From Rhodocollybia butyracea (Eukaryota > Basidiomycota > Agaricomycetes > Agaricales > Omphalotaceae), in NCBI GenBank assembly GCA_015501585.1, contig JADNRY010000101.1:62001-126000 (forward strand): a stretch of 64,000 nucleotides of DNA. Reading direction: 5' to 3'. The notes under the pieces were generated by a model. It was not told the DNA's origin. It searched no databases and worked only from the letters and a program-made list of their open reading frames with translations. This document shows, piece by piece, positions 22,026-35,340 of this stretch (its first letter is position 1; each line of letters begins with the position of its first letter). Position numbers and translations under genes: made by a program.

Positions 22026-23127
22026 CACCGATATCCGTGGCGCAAAGAGAAGGTAGGTATAATTTTATCGGCCCACTTTTCCCTAGCGTTGGCCATCTCT
22101 AATAACCAACAAATAACCAAGGGCAATGGTACATACTAGGGGAAGGGCTGAATTCTTGGAACCGGTTTTGCTTCTGGCTTTTCGACAACTTGAATGTCCT
22201 CAGCTGACTCATGAAAAATATATGGCGGCTTCGTTCTGAAAATATACGTCCGCGGCTACTTTGGCCAAATGAAAGGTAGGACCAGTGTACCAGTGTTTGT
22301 ATCCCCTATCAAACTTTCTCTTGCATCTGCCTGCTTTCAGGGGTGGCCCGTACGCTGGTCATTGGTCTGGGTCTGTGGTCCATTGTACGTTGGTATGAGC
22401 CTGTCCGCATGCGTGTTTCGCTATCTACCAAATTTACTTTTGCCTTTGTAGTACCAGCTACTAGTAGCTTTACTGGGCGCAAGGAATTCTCCAGGATATG
22501 CAGGCGGCAGCAGCAGCAGACTTCGCACTTGCTGCGCGCCAGAGCTTATCCGACTATGGTTTACTGCTATGTCGGCTTTTGTTTGATTGTCGGGTTCTCA
22601 CTCTGACTGTAAAGTTTTTGTTTTATACGCTGAATGTGTTCAACCTTGTGTTCCTAAACTACATCTGTATGCTGCATAGGTCTGTTGTTGAGTCTTTCAT
22701 TTACAAAGCGCCTTATTGTACGGTACTAGTGTATGTAGTTGGCTTTGTGATTGCTTCAAGCTGCCACAGCAAAGCTGACCGCACATACATACTATAAGTA
22801 TGGCGCAATGTGTGTTGCGTGGGGCCCGGCGGTTCCTCAATGAGACGCGCAGGTTATTCCTTCCTTCCTTCCCTCCCAACCCGACCTTCTTCCCGCCTGA
22901 GTAAGCCCATACAGTAAGGGTTCAGAATATACTTTTTAGGCTCCGAGATTGCGATTCGATTAATCCTATACGGAATATCATGGGGCAATAATGAATTCTC
23001 GGAGAATCCACGGTCTCCTATTTTCTGAAATATAAAGAACCCGATGACCTATATGGATTCAGCTGGAAGCCCTCAAATAGTCGAAATATAGAGTATGTGG
23101 AACCGTTCACCCCCGCTTTTTACAATC
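22026..23127. other. Intergenic, 1.1 kb
   Basis: No convincing gene. A plus-strand stretch at about 22269-22600 could encode a short hydrophobic segment (ARTLVIGLGLWSIV) flanked by plausible splice sites, but it has no family signature and no clear start. TTCC repeats lie near 22860. The right end holds the transporter promoter. Confidence 0.4.
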
Positions 23128-26109
23128 ATGGCTGGTGGAGTTGCAGTAACTACCTCTCGTAGAAGGGCCCTCGCAGGAGAATCAGGCTGGGTACGCGTCG
23201 ATAATTTACTTATAATAATCACTCCATAACCATTCGGAGCGCAGAAAGGCCTTGTACGAAATCGCAGGATCTTCGCGGTCGCAGTCTTTGCCTCTCTTGG
23301 AGGATTGTAAGCTACAGCGCTGTCTCATTCTCTTTTTTTTTATACTGATGACCCCCTCAGGCTCTACGGTAATGTTCTCAATGGTGTACAATGCGTGTTT
23401 ACTTACGGCCCATATAGGTTATAACCAAGGAGTATTTTCTGGGGTACTTGGGTAGGTCATAACCACTCGCATGTAATGCCAGCTTTGACAGCGTACTCTG
23501 CAGAATGCACAACTTTGACCAAAAGTAGCTCAAAAACATATCGTTTATTCGACACTATTATCTCATTTGTCCGCGAAGGATGGCCTCTGTAGTTGATAAC
23601 ACCGCTAGTAAAGGATGGTTCGTGTCTATTTTAGAACTTGGAGCTTGGTTTGGTGTACTTGTGACCGGTATTTTTAATTCAAAGCGGCTTTCACTGCTTC
23701 GCACACTCATCTATCATATAGGGTACTTTGCGGACAAGCTTTCTCGCAAGTATACTATTGAACTCGGTCAGAGAAAAGTTATTTTATCTCTCCCCCCTTT
23801 ACTGACTTTAGCTTCGAAGCTGTTGTGGTATTCTGCATTGGAGTCATTGTCCAGACAACCACCACGGGCTCACAGGGCATTTTTGGAGGACGGTTTATCA
23901 CTGGAATGGGTGTAGGGTCTTTGAGTATGGCTGTGCCTTTATACAACGCTGAGGTAGCCGTCATTTCGCTTGTGATACACTGCTTAGGCTCAATCGTCCC
24001 CTCCCCATCGAAAGATTGCTCCTCCGGAGGTGAGAGGGAGTCTTGTCGCCTTACAGCAGCTCGCTATTACCTTTGGTATCATGGTATCATTCTGGATTGA
24101 TTACGGGAGGTGTCTATCCTATGAGATTTTGGAGTCTAAGCTTATAGGAATGAACGTTTAGGCACAAACTTTATTGGCGGGGCTGGCGATAGACAACCAG
24201 AGGCAGCATGGAGAATTCCGTTGGGTCTCCAGCTGATACCGGCTCTGATTCTTGGCGCTGGTATCTTGTTCATGCCCTTCTCTCCTAGGTAAGAGCAATT
24301 TTATTCAACACCTAGAGTTGTCTTATGTGATTTGAATAGATGGTTAGTGAACCAAGGGCGAGACGATGAAGCTATAGCCGTCTTGAGTAGGGCTCGAAAC
24401 CTACCTGCAGACGATGAACTAGTCCAAATAGAGTTTCTGTAAGTCTTCCTCGATACTTAGGATCATGAAGCCAACAAAAATCATAACAGCGAAATCAAGG
24501 CGCAGTACCTATTTGAGAAGGAAATTTCTGAACAGAACTTCCCAGAGTACCAGGATGGGTCTTTTTCATCCAATGTAAGGTTGGCTATCGGCGGATACAC
24601 TAGCCTTTTAGCTAACCCTAGTGAGTATAGCAAGAATACGTTTTGGACTGAGGCTAATATGTTTGACTTAGCAATTTTCCGCCGAGTCATGATCGGAAGT
24701 CTGTGAGTTGGGACAAATATTATATGGGTTTCCCGCCATAATTTGAATTCTCTAGGATCATGTTCTTCCAACAATGGACCGGGATAAATGCAGTCTTGTA
24801 CTATGCTCCGACGATATTTCAAAATCTCGGTCTAACCGGCAACACATTGTCTCTCCTTGGTGTGTCCCGTTTCTTCTATGTGACCGTATTTGTTAACCTT
24901 TCTTTGCCTTGTACAACCTTTAAAGCCACTGGAATAACGGGAATTGCGTGAGTGGCTTTTCACAATTCCTGGACCTTCCGTTGATATCGCTGTCAGTACA
25001 TTTGTGTCAACTATTCCTGCCGTGATCTATGTCGACCAGGTAGGTCGAAAGCCAGTAATGGTTTCAGGTGCCTTCTTGATGGGAGTGTAAGTACCTCGGG
25101 ATGCTGTACCATCCTTGAACTGGCTGATTATCTTTGCAGCTGTCATTTAATCATCGCAGTCTTGGTTGGGCTATTCCATAACGATTGGCAAAAGTAAGTG
25201 ACGCTGTTTGCCTCATTACTGCTCTTATCCAATTTTTACCTATAGCCATCAAGCTGCCGGTAAGTTTCCCCGTGTTCCCAGGAACTTGCTTCGAGCCAAA
25301 TGTTTTTTTAATGAAGCTGCCGGCTGGGCTGCCTGTTCTCTTGTTTGGGTTTTTTCTCTGGGTAAGCTGAACATCGGTCATGTATAGCTCGCACACTGAC
25401 AACGGGCACAGGTTTCGGCTACAGTTGGGGGTGCGCTTAATTATCACATCCGATGCTATATCCACTCTTACATCTTTTTTACAGACCTTGCGCATGGGGT
25501 TAGTCTTCAATGAAAAGCCTCGTTTAACTCATTTAACCTTTGATTCACCGTATTTCCATAAACGACAGTGATAGTTGCGGAGGTAAGCATCATCATGATA
25601 CATTTGGAGTAGCCAATGAGAAACGTCGCGCAGATATTCCCACTGAGTGTCCGCGGAAAAGGGCTCTCCATCGCAGCCAGTTCCAAGTAAGTTTTAAACA
25701 TAGGTTTAAATCCCGAAGCGTTGATGCAATGCTGATATGCGATTTTCAGCTGGATGAACAACTTCATTGTAGGCCAAGTTACACCAACAATGATACAACA
25801 CCTTGTACGTCGCTTATATGTTTGCAGTGTTCCAAGCGGTTTGAACGTATATGTCACTATCAGGGTTTCGGGACCTTTGTGTTCTTCGGCGTGTTTTCCT
25901 TGATGGGTGGCTTTTTCGTTATGTTTTTTGTCCCCGAAACAAAGGGGGTAACCCTGGAGGAGATGGAAGAAGTCTTTGGGGTGACTGAACAAAATCTGGC
26001 AGCTGAGGATGCTCGACGATTGGACGCTATCCATAGAAAGATAGGTCTGGTCACGGATGACAGTCCTCTTGAGTCTGATTCGAAGAACGATGCATACGAG
26101 AAATCTTAA
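23128..26109 (+). CDS. MFS sugar (hexose) transporter
   Basis: Twelve-helix proton symporter of the fungal monosaccharide transporter group, in about 25 small exons. Family motifs appear in order: [24 protein letters not shown] (the GxxxDrxGRR-type loop), [92 protein letters not shown] and [18 protein letters not shown]. The QQWTGIN and PETKG signatures are complete, and I found no stop or frameshift once introns are removed. One junction is odd. After SFWIDYG the usual join to TNFIGG is not possible, and the only in-frame solution (intron 24110-24147) adds six residues, RNERLG. The product is probably functional; the substrate is not decidable from sequence. Confidence 0.88.
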
Positions 26110-26805
26110 CGATGCGTAACGATGCGTTTAAACAGGAATACGAGTATGCTTGCAATGATTTACCAATATCAATACTATGTTCTAACTCATAACTTGAGAA
26201 AACCCTGAGCGATAGTCATTTTTTGTATATGCGTCTCCTGCAGGCCTCATTGGCCAGTGAAGCTTTTATCTCTCGATTTCCACAGATATACGCCATGAGC
26301 CTGGACATTTATACTTACTCAATACGGATGGTCAAAGCGATTGTTCGCATCATTCCATTACAAAATGATATACGTGAGAACATTGCCTCGCCACCTTGCT
26401 CACCTTATTTAACAATGCATCATGGAGGTGCTCACATACGGTGAGGGCATAATTTATTAACTCTTAGTGTGGCGAATATCAACATACAGCAGTCAGAAGA
26501 GGTCACCTTCAGAAATTTCACAGTCGGTATCATCAAAAATGAAGCGATACGAACAATCCTTTTGACCACCGTACTGAGTACAATTTCTAGCAAACGACTG
26601 GAAATCTGGAGTCAGCTAGCGCAAATAATGGTCCCTCATTTCGCCTCAATCTTTCATCGCACGCAACCTTACGGTCTTATCCTTCTCCTCAGTGACGTGC
26701 ACTCGACATGCCACAAATACCCCCACTGTAGCAATCTGCTTATAACATATTTAGCATAATCATAGTCAGGAGAGATACATATAGATATCAGATATTGTTC
26801 AACAA
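26110..26805. other. Intergenic, 0.7 kb
   Basis: Region between the convergent transporter and disordered-protein genes. Short open frames only; nothing recognised. Confidence 0.5.
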
Positions 26806-29800
26806 CTACGGTTTCCATGTTGGCCTGTTGCTTTTCTCGCCCCCAGGTATCCCCTTCTTCCAATTTCCGATACTTTTAGCTCTAGTCAGGCTCTTCGAAC
26901 GTGAATCAATGCTTTCAAAGTCATTGATCAGATCTTTGACGCTACTCCCACTACTTCTTCGTGGTCGCACTGCAGGTACTACCACCTCCCGTTGTTCTGG
27001 TGGTTCGATGTGTTTCAGGTCTGTCAATCTCTTCGGCGCTCTCTTCGGTATCCGCGAAACGTCTTTCTGCTCCGGGACCGGTTGGTGATTCAAATTCACC
27101 AGATCCTTGGGAGGCTTCGCTTTGGGGACTTCTGGACGTGCAGGAGTAACAACTGGACCGCGAGGTTTTTCCAACAGTTCAGCAGGAGGGAGAGGAAGGC
27201 CCGGCCTCATATCGTAACGGGGAGTCTTTGAGTTTCGAGCGGGGGTTTTCGAAAAACCAGGGATGTAAGAGAACAGGCGACCCAGACTCGTCTGACGTTG
27301 AGGAGTGTCTGTTTCTGGCGGTTGGTTTGGGGTAACACTTATGTCTTCCAGAGACATAGAGGTATTAGACGACGCTTCTGCCACATCGACATCCTTCAGT
27401 GGGTTGGAATTGAGCTCTGGAGTCGGCAATTCACGGCTAATCGCAACTGCTTCGTCCAAGAGATGAGAATAACGAGGAGCTAACAAAGAGGCAGGGACTC
27501 TAGGTCGCCGTGGCTGTTCTTCCAAGTTATCCGGAATATTGCTAAAAGGAGCGGCAGGCCCAGCAGGAGAAAGTAAGGAAAACCACTTCCTTGCTGTGGG
27601 GAAAGGCCGTCGATCAGAAGGTGTGAAATCAGGCACTTCTAAATTGATTGGCTCAAGCCGAGTTTGTGACACGCTCCGCGGGGTATATGGCGTAGTGGGT
27701 GGGGCAACATGACCAGCTCGTTGTTTATTCTGAATGGCTTTGGCGCGCGCACGAAGACTTTCTCTGCGAAGATCGACGAGGTTAGCAGATGAATATGTTT
27801 GGCCATATAGTAAGTACCTTGACCAACCGCAGACCTCCACGACCTCTTCTCCACCGACGTCAGCTACAAATCTTTCGACCACATTGTCAATATCAACGAG
27901 ATCAACTCCCACTATCGGAATATCCTCGTCGTCACCATTGTTGATTGTAGACATAAGAACTCCCGGTTGTGTTCGGGATGCGAGTTCGATTCGCTCATCC
28001 GTGAAACAACCATCCAGAATCTTCCACTCCTCCTTCGTCCAGTCCCTACGGGTCAGAGCTGATTGGGCTCTGGGCTCCTCACTTTCGTCTTCTTCACCTA
28101 AGACCTCATGCACCAGGGTACTTTGCAGTCTGGACCGGTACTTTGCGGAAAATGGTGTATGGAGTGCAGCTTGGTTGCCTAATCCCATGCCTACCAGCAT
28201 GTTCTCTTTAAAGGGCGATGGAGTCGGCTTTGCCGACTCACGTGGTGTAAGGCCCTTAGATTGCACTTCTTTCTCGGCTTCTTCCAACAGTCCTCCTAGG
28301 GTCATTACAGGGCTGCCAGGGATATAAACCTTGTCCCCGACGACTGTACCTAGCGAACGTCTTGCGGTAGTGGGGGCTTTGCCTTTGGAGATGCCTGCAC
28401 CAGCCAGCGTCTTTCGTCGGTTGTCTCGTTTCAGCCCGTCTACGGTCGAATGTGAAAAGCTTTCTGATTCGCGTCTGCGCTGCTGCTGCTGCTGCTTCAG
28501 AACAATTTTAGTGAAACAGTCGTAGTCATGCTATAAAGAAAAGGTTTAAAACATCACAGGTCAGACATAACTGGATTAGACTCGCCTGTTTCAAAATCGC
28601 AGCAGCCCTTGCAGCAGCTTTAGGATCAGAGCTAGTAATTTGAACTAATCCTGGATCGTCAAACGTGGGATCAGAATCAGAATCATCACCACTGATTTCA
28701 GCGGTGTCCTCTTCTCGACTCCGCAGTCCCTCCTCAGCGGCCTCTACCTCCTCCTCAGTGGAGCGCTGCTGCGAAGGCACAGTCTGCTCATATAGCGGGG
28801 CCTGAGGCAAGACATTGACCGAATCCATCTCGTCATCCTCGTTGAGTACCTCTGGCAAAGCCGAAGATGGTTTGAGAGGCGTAGCCTTGGGACGAATGCC
28901 AAACAGTGCGGCCGCGCGTTCAAAAGAAGCGGATGCACGAGCACTCTTGCGTTGCTTGTCATATGTACGGCCGAGGAAAGATAGATCTCGTAGCGGAGCT
29001 GGGGAGGACTGAGCTTGAAGAGAACGAGTATGGAGCGGAGTGTGGGATATCGGGGAAGTACGAGCGTAAGCATGCTCGGGAGCCATACTGGGGTCATCAT
29101 CGTTGACATCCAGTTCCAGTTCTTGTCGCTGTAAACGATCAACTTCTGCCGATGTAGTTTCTTCCTCTACGAGTCGGACTTCCTCCGCTTCCGCTTCCTC
29201 TTCCTCCTCCTCATCCAGTGGAAGGCTAAGAGCTCGGACCTCTTGCTCCTCCTGCGCTTCTTCGTCTTCCACTTCCTCCATCAAGTCATTTGCTGCTTCC
29301 TGTGATGTAGACAGGGGCTCGACATCCATTACTCGAATGGGATCCTGCTCCTGCTCATCCTCGAAACTATCGTCGCCTGCCTGCAATGCACTAGGAGGCT
29401 CTATGCTCATGGCGCGAACTTCCTCCTCTTCCGCTTCATCTTCTGCGTGACTGCGGCTGATGGTAACGGTATGGTCTTCTTCTTCTTCCTCTTGGGGGGG
29501 AGGTACATTCATAGCAACTGGCTGCACTTCAGTAGTAGACTGACTGACAGGAGATGGAGAGGGACTAGCACTGCCAACCCTGGGTCCATCCCTAGAAGAA
29601 GGACGCTGGTAAGGATACGGACTAATGGGATTCCCCCATTCTTCCTGCCGCATACGAGTCGCACTGCTCGGAGGGTCTCTCTTGGTAGGAAGCTGTAATA
29701 AACGCCAGCGGCCAGTGAATTCACCAACTCCTTCATCAATGAAACCTGCTTCGTGTTCAGGAGCTCCAGGAGGTCGCTAGAAAGATTATTAGCGAGGGGA

Positions 29801-31381
29801 TCGGACTATATTATGTATGAACTCACTTCGTCATCATCATCACTATCACTCCATCCGTCTGCGCCCGTGAGATCACCCAACCCAAAAAAGGTAGGGATAC
29901 CGCCTTCGACTTCATCATACTCGTGTGGTTGCATGTCCATATCCATGCTGTCGGTTGAACGGTCATCATCATGTATGTCCTGGAAGTGAAAAGTAGTTGT
30001 AGGAGACGAGATATCTCGTGCCGGAGGTGAAGAGGGAGGAAGGCTCTCCTGTTGACGTACAGAGGCTGGGTGGGGGAGACTCGAAATTCCTGACTCAGTA
30101 GGAGGAGAGTTCTGGGGCAAACGGGAAAAGCTTGGAATTTGAGGAAGGCTTGAAGCGCCTGTCCTCGTGATTGCAGGGGCCTCAGCAGAGACAGACGCAT
30201 CGCACATAAGACGTCTGCGTGGAGAAGAAAAATCTTCATCCGGGGGTCCGCTAAGCAACAACGGATCGTCGGTGGGACTCGCGGGAGGCATGGGCTGCTG
30301 GATGTAGTCGTCATCAGGAGGTTCTGGCTTCACAGTGATATCCAACTTCAGCCCTTTGGTTTTACCCATCTTGCGTTTCGTCCTCGACCTAGATACCGAA
30401 GCGATAGGACTGACAACTACTTCCCTTGGAGGTGTGAAAACTACGGCCGGAGGCTCATACGGAGGTACTACAGCAGGAGTTGCGCTTCGCCGCCGCATAG
30501 GAGACCGCACGTGGGGCCAAAGCAGATTCTCCTCGTCTATGTCTGTGGGCTCTTCAACCGATGTCGGTCGAAAGGGCGGGAAGTAGTCGGCATTGGGATT
30601 GTTCACATGAGGAGACCGCAGGATCTTAGACTGCTGTCTCCGTCTACGGCTAGGCGAAGATTGAATAGAAGGAGAGGAAGGGCGGACTACAGAGATAGTT
30701 GGCCCCCTTGAAGGACTCTCCATCGAGATATCGGACTGATTCGAGTGGGTTCGTACATGGGACTTTCTGACTTGTTTCCGAGGTTTGGGATTTGGGGTAA
30801 CCTGGGCTGCCGTGCCACTTGCGGCAGTAGAAGATGAAGAAGTATAAGAGAAAGTGGGTGCCATGGAACGCTTGCGTTTGGCATGTAAGCCAATAGACGA
30901 TAAAGCAATAGGATCCGTAATATTGTTTAAATGAGATATCTAGGCAGGAGTAAGAAACGATGGACGGACGAATAATCGAATAACTGACAGATGGTTTATG
31001 AAAACTAGATCTTCGACTCGCATTTTCCAACTGCAATTCTTCCTCTGGTGGAGGGCTGATCAAATGCCTGGAAGGGTCTTCTTCCCATTCTCTCTCCCGA
31101 GACGCATGGTCTAGATGACGGTCCAAGCTCTGTTCGTCACCCGACAATACATTTGACTTGCTGGCAGGAGGAGAGAGTAGGCCTAAGGGGGCGTATTGAC
31201 CAGACGGTCTGTTAAGATTGCCCATTGGCTTCCGAGAATATGAGTTGGATGGTGTGGAGAGTGTAGAGTTGTTGTTCTTGTTTCTGTTCCTCTTTACACT
31301 AGCTGCTTTCGCTAGATCTACATGGGGGACCGAGTCACGCCTAACATTATTTTCTGGCAGTGAGTTCTCCGTTGTGGCCAT
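26806..31381 (-). CDS. Large disordered protein of unknown function (1432 aa)
   Basis: I do not recognise this protein. Five exons (31381-30989, 30870-29827, 29776-28586, 28530-27818, 27763-26806) close exactly in frame. Most of it is low-complexity: Ser/Pro/Arg-rich in the first 600 residues with many SP and TP sites, then acidic Glu runs, then a Gln/Arg-rich patch. One compact, probably folded segment lies in exon 4 (TLGGLLEEAEKEV, then RRDWTKEEWKILDGCFTDER and VERFVADVGGEEVVEVCGW). The many SP/TP and basic motifs suggest a CDK-regulated nuclear or cytoskeletal protein, but that is inference. Intron 3 has a GC donor (GCGAGT). Intron 4 is 54 nt with no stop, so its retention would leave the frame open. 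Confidence 0.78.
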
Positions 31382-31733
31382 CGTTGTCCAAAGAGACGAT
31401 GAGGGGATTAAGTACAAGTACAACAGTGAGCGAAATGAATAGTAATGTCCAACCTGCACGTGGTCGCTTGTGGGGCTGATAAGATGCCTGAGAGATGCCG
31501 GAACCAGCATAGCCACGATCTAATCTACAACAGGCGCTTGATGAGCTGCTTTCACGACCTTAGACCTACTATCGAGTGCGCCAGGTAGTCGATATTTAAT
31601 AATTGCAGAGGACGTCTATATGCGAATTGCTATTCGTGTGTGATGCTACAAGCGACCAAAAGACCCAAGAACATCAAATAAGCGCCCAACAATCAACGAA
31701 CACGATCACACTTTTCTTTCATGACTTGCACTC
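31382..31733. other. Divergent promoter region, 352 bp
   Basis: Shared upstream region of the disordered-protein gene (-) and the SRS2-type helicase (+). No further gene. No clear TATA box seen. Confidence 0.5.
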
Positions 31734-34700
31734 ATGTCATTATCTCAGGACTCCATGGCTGTTCTCAGCTATCTCAAGTCACTCAATTCTGCCCAGCTTA
31801 AAGGTTATTGCTTTGCGGAAATAACTCAAAAACCGAGTACTGACGCGTTACAGCTGTACAACATCCGCCACAGATTCCTCTTCAGATATTGGCAGGTCCT
31901 GGTAGTGGAAAAACTAAGGTTTCTGCGCCACTCTGGACATTCTGAACCATACTCATACTCGCCCTCCCCAGGTCTTAACATCACGCATCGCCCATTTGAT
32001 TCTCCACCATAAATTTCTTCCATCTTCCATCTGCGCCGTAACTTTCACCAATAAAGCCGCCAATGAAATGAAAGAGCGGCTCACCAAGCTCATTGGCAAG
32101 GAGAAGACGGCAGAAGTTCGCATGGGCACTTTCCATGCTCTCTGCGCGTTATTTCTGAGGAAATATGCGTCAAGTATCGGATTGGAAGGGAACTTCACGG
32201 TTTGTGACGCGGAAGAAAGGTGTGTTTCAAGCTTGTACGAGGCGTAACCGGTACTGATTATTGGACGCAGCAAGAAGATTATCACACCATTCTTGAAGAA
32301 ATACAAGGACGACCTCGCTGCAAAGGATATTACCCTCAAAGAAGCCACGGTTCTTGCCATCATCTCCAAAGCCAAAGCCAAGGGCCTTTCTGCCAGTGAT
32401 TTCCACCACGATATACGAATCCGAAGCCACGCACCCAAAAATTCGAGTGATTCCCAGATCTCATCTTCCACCGTCAACGACATTGATCTCGTAGTGGCTG
32501 AAATCTACGAAGACTATGAAAAAACATTGCGAAAGAACAATAGTCTCGACTTTGACGATCTGCTACTCTTTGGAGTGAAACTCTTCACCGAAAATCCAAC
32601 TTCTGTGAAGTGGTGCAGGCATGTCCTGGTGGACGAGTTGTGAGTTAGACCGTTCTTTCTCTTCCCTCGCCTGAACCGTATCTAGTCAGGATACGAATGT
32701 GACACAATACGCTTTGATGGAAGCCATCGCTTTTGCACGCTGCGTCACCGTCGTTGGAGATCCTGACCAGTCAAGTTCGTCTTGGATCGTTCGATGCGCT
32801 ACGACGCTATTATTGACCTTTCTCAACCTCTAGTCTACGGATGGCGATCGGCCGAAGTTGGAAACCTGGCTAGGATGCAGAAAGGTATATTTGCATTGTC
32901 ATACATCAATGCTAATCTTACGATTCTTAAAGACTTCTCCTCTACCGAACAAATCTTTCTAGAGCAAAACTACCGGTCATCCTCGTCTATACTTAAAGCC
33001 AGTTTAGCAATTGTAGCCCAAGGCTCGTTGTGAATACCAACTCGTTCGACCAATCATTGATTCTTCCTGACAGATAAAACTCGCATCCAAAAATCTCTCC
33101 ATACGTCTCATCCTGTTGGCCCAATTCCAGTCCTACGGTCTTTTAGTTCAGAACAGATGGAAGCTTCGTTCTTGGCAGGAGAAATCAAGCGTATCGTGGC
33201 GCATATGGGAGGTGCCCTCAACTGGGGAGATTTTGTCGTTCTACGTATGTTTCCAGTCCTGGGTTCTGGAAAAAACGAACAATCTGACTAACAATTAACC
33301 AGTCCGATTCAACGCTCTTTCGCGTACAATCGAAAGCGCGTTGCAAAAAGAAGGCATCCCCAGTCGTGTCTTGAATGGACACAAGTTCTTCGAACGTTTA
33401 GAGGCAAGCGATCTTTCCTATGGGCGTCGAACGCTCAACTAATATTTTAAGAAAAAAGATCAAAGACCTACTTGCGTATCTACAGCTTGTAGACAATCCC
33501 CAATTCGTCCCGGCGTTCGTACGGGCAATCAATACTCCGGCTAGAGGAATTGGCGAAAAGGTTTCGTCCACGCTTTTCTAAATCAGCTCTGTTTAGACTC
33601 ACTTGTCCAACCCTACTGTAGACTGTATCAGAGCTCCTGGCGCGGGCCGACAAGTCAAAGGTCACACTCCTCGATCTTGTAGAGAAAATTCACAATGGAA
33701 AAATTCCTGACATCAAGCCTCCCGTTAGACGCAAGCTAGCTTCATTCGTTCCATCTATCCGCGTCTTGCGCAATTTGGCTTCGGAAAACACATCGCCGTC
33801 TGATCTTATTCGTCGACTCGTCGAATTAATTGGCTACGAGGATTATTTACGCAAGACACAGCCGGACTGGGATACCAGATGGGAAAACGTCCAGGAGTTG
33901 ATAACATTTGCGAGCGATGTTCAGTCTGACCTAGAAGACAATTTGAACCTCACCGTTACTGCTGAAGCGCAACAACAGGAAACTGATGTCGCGGAAGCGC
34001 CTAGGTAACTTTTCATGCAGTCTTTCTTGTATGCGTGCTGATTTCATTGGCTATTTTAGAGAAACCCCCCTCCGTCTGTTTTTACAAGCGTCTATGCTAT
34101 CGTCCGAGGGCGATCAAAGTAAAGAGGGTGAAAATGAGGTATATTTCCAACGAAGCTAGTCTCATAGCAATGTTAAACCAAAGCTTCATAGAAGGTCACA
34201 ATTTCAACGTGTCATTCTGCTAAAGGCCTCGAGTGGCCCGTGGTTATGGTACCAGCGGGTGAATAGATTCCATCAAGTACTCGTAAAGACGCTGCTGACA
34301 ACTTGGCTCCAGTCGAACAGGGGACCTTCCCTTTTTACCGAACTGATGATGCCGAAGAAGAAAGGTGAGCAGTCGAGCTAATCTGGCCTTGCTTCCATTG
34401 GTAACCTTCTTTAGGCGACTGCTCTACGTAGCATGCACTCGAGCTCAATCCCTGCTCTACCTATCACATGCAACATCAAGGAAAGTCGCTGGAGAAACTA
34501 AAACTAAGGAGCTGTCAGCCTTTGTATCTTCGGTCATCAAAGAGGATCCAGTGAGCCTCGATGGATTTTGTGGTTATAGCGCTGACCTTTGAATTCACTA
34601 GACGCTCTTCTTCGACAGACCAGCGATGTTTTCAGCCCCAGAACGTAAAGTAATCTGTCAAGTTTTGAATCGACCGGACCCCGATGAGGGTGAGGTCACG

Positions 34701-35340
34701 AAACGCATTACGGAATAGTGAGTTTATTGTCGCCGATTATCGAAACTGGTATAAATGTAAATCACTAGCAACAAAACTTCGAGAAATCGTGCATCAGAAT
34801 ACGAATACGACCATTCACAGGGCTCTTCTCAAGGTATGTCTCTTGCCAGAGCGTCTTACTTGTTCCTTCATCGCTGACCCGTCCGAAGGTCCACAATTCA
34901 TGACCTTCACTTCGTCAGGAACTTGGAACTCTCTGAATGCACATCATCAGAGCTCATCATCCCATCTTCACTCATCCACGACCTCTGGTCCACAACATCG
35001 TCCGATCCCAACTCCCCAACGTCCTCACAACGTGTCTTCCACGTTTTCGTCATCGCTAGTACCTTCGAACACTGTATACTCATCGATACCTCCTGTTTCC
35101 CATACCCCCGTCTCCCACGGAATACATGCTGCATCGACAGCGCCCAAATCAGTCATCCCTTCCGCGAGGCCAGGAATACAGGGGATCCAAGGTATCCAGC
35201 CTTTACAGCCCATACAGCATATACAGCCCACACAGCCTTCCAATGCTGCTTTGCCTGTAGTCGGTATAAAGCGGAGGCTGGGGATGGGTCGAGTTACTAC
35301 TACGGGTTACACGAACAAAAAATTCAAGCCTCCTACATGA
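31734..35340 (+). CDS. SRS2: UvrD/Srs2-type DNA helicase
   Basis: Superfamily 1A 3'-5' DNA helicase. By family knowledge it strips Rad51 filaments and limits recombination. It is a gene of many exons (roughly 18) encoding about 900 residues. Motif Q/Ia sequence is followed by Walker A GPGSGKT (near 31896), then VTFTNKAANEM, GTFHALC, motif II VDEFQDTN (split by an intron), GDPDQSIYGWRSA, FLEQNYRSS, CHSAKGLEWPVV and ACTRAQ. The C-terminal ~130 residues are Ser/Pro-rich, with short degenerate repeats GIQGIQGIQPLQPIQ, and end in a basic KRRLGMGR...KKFKPP tail. Intact motifs I-VI indicate an active enzyme. Exon ends in the 34.0-34.9 kb part are less certain. It is divergent from the disordered-protein gene. 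Confidence 0.9.

Noticed and set aside
24061..24175. Hexose transporter called a pseudogene because the conserved donor is destroyed
   Set aside because: An alternative GT-AG intron (24110-24147) restores the frame with six extra residues, and the rest of the gene is intact, so a pseudogene call is not justified.
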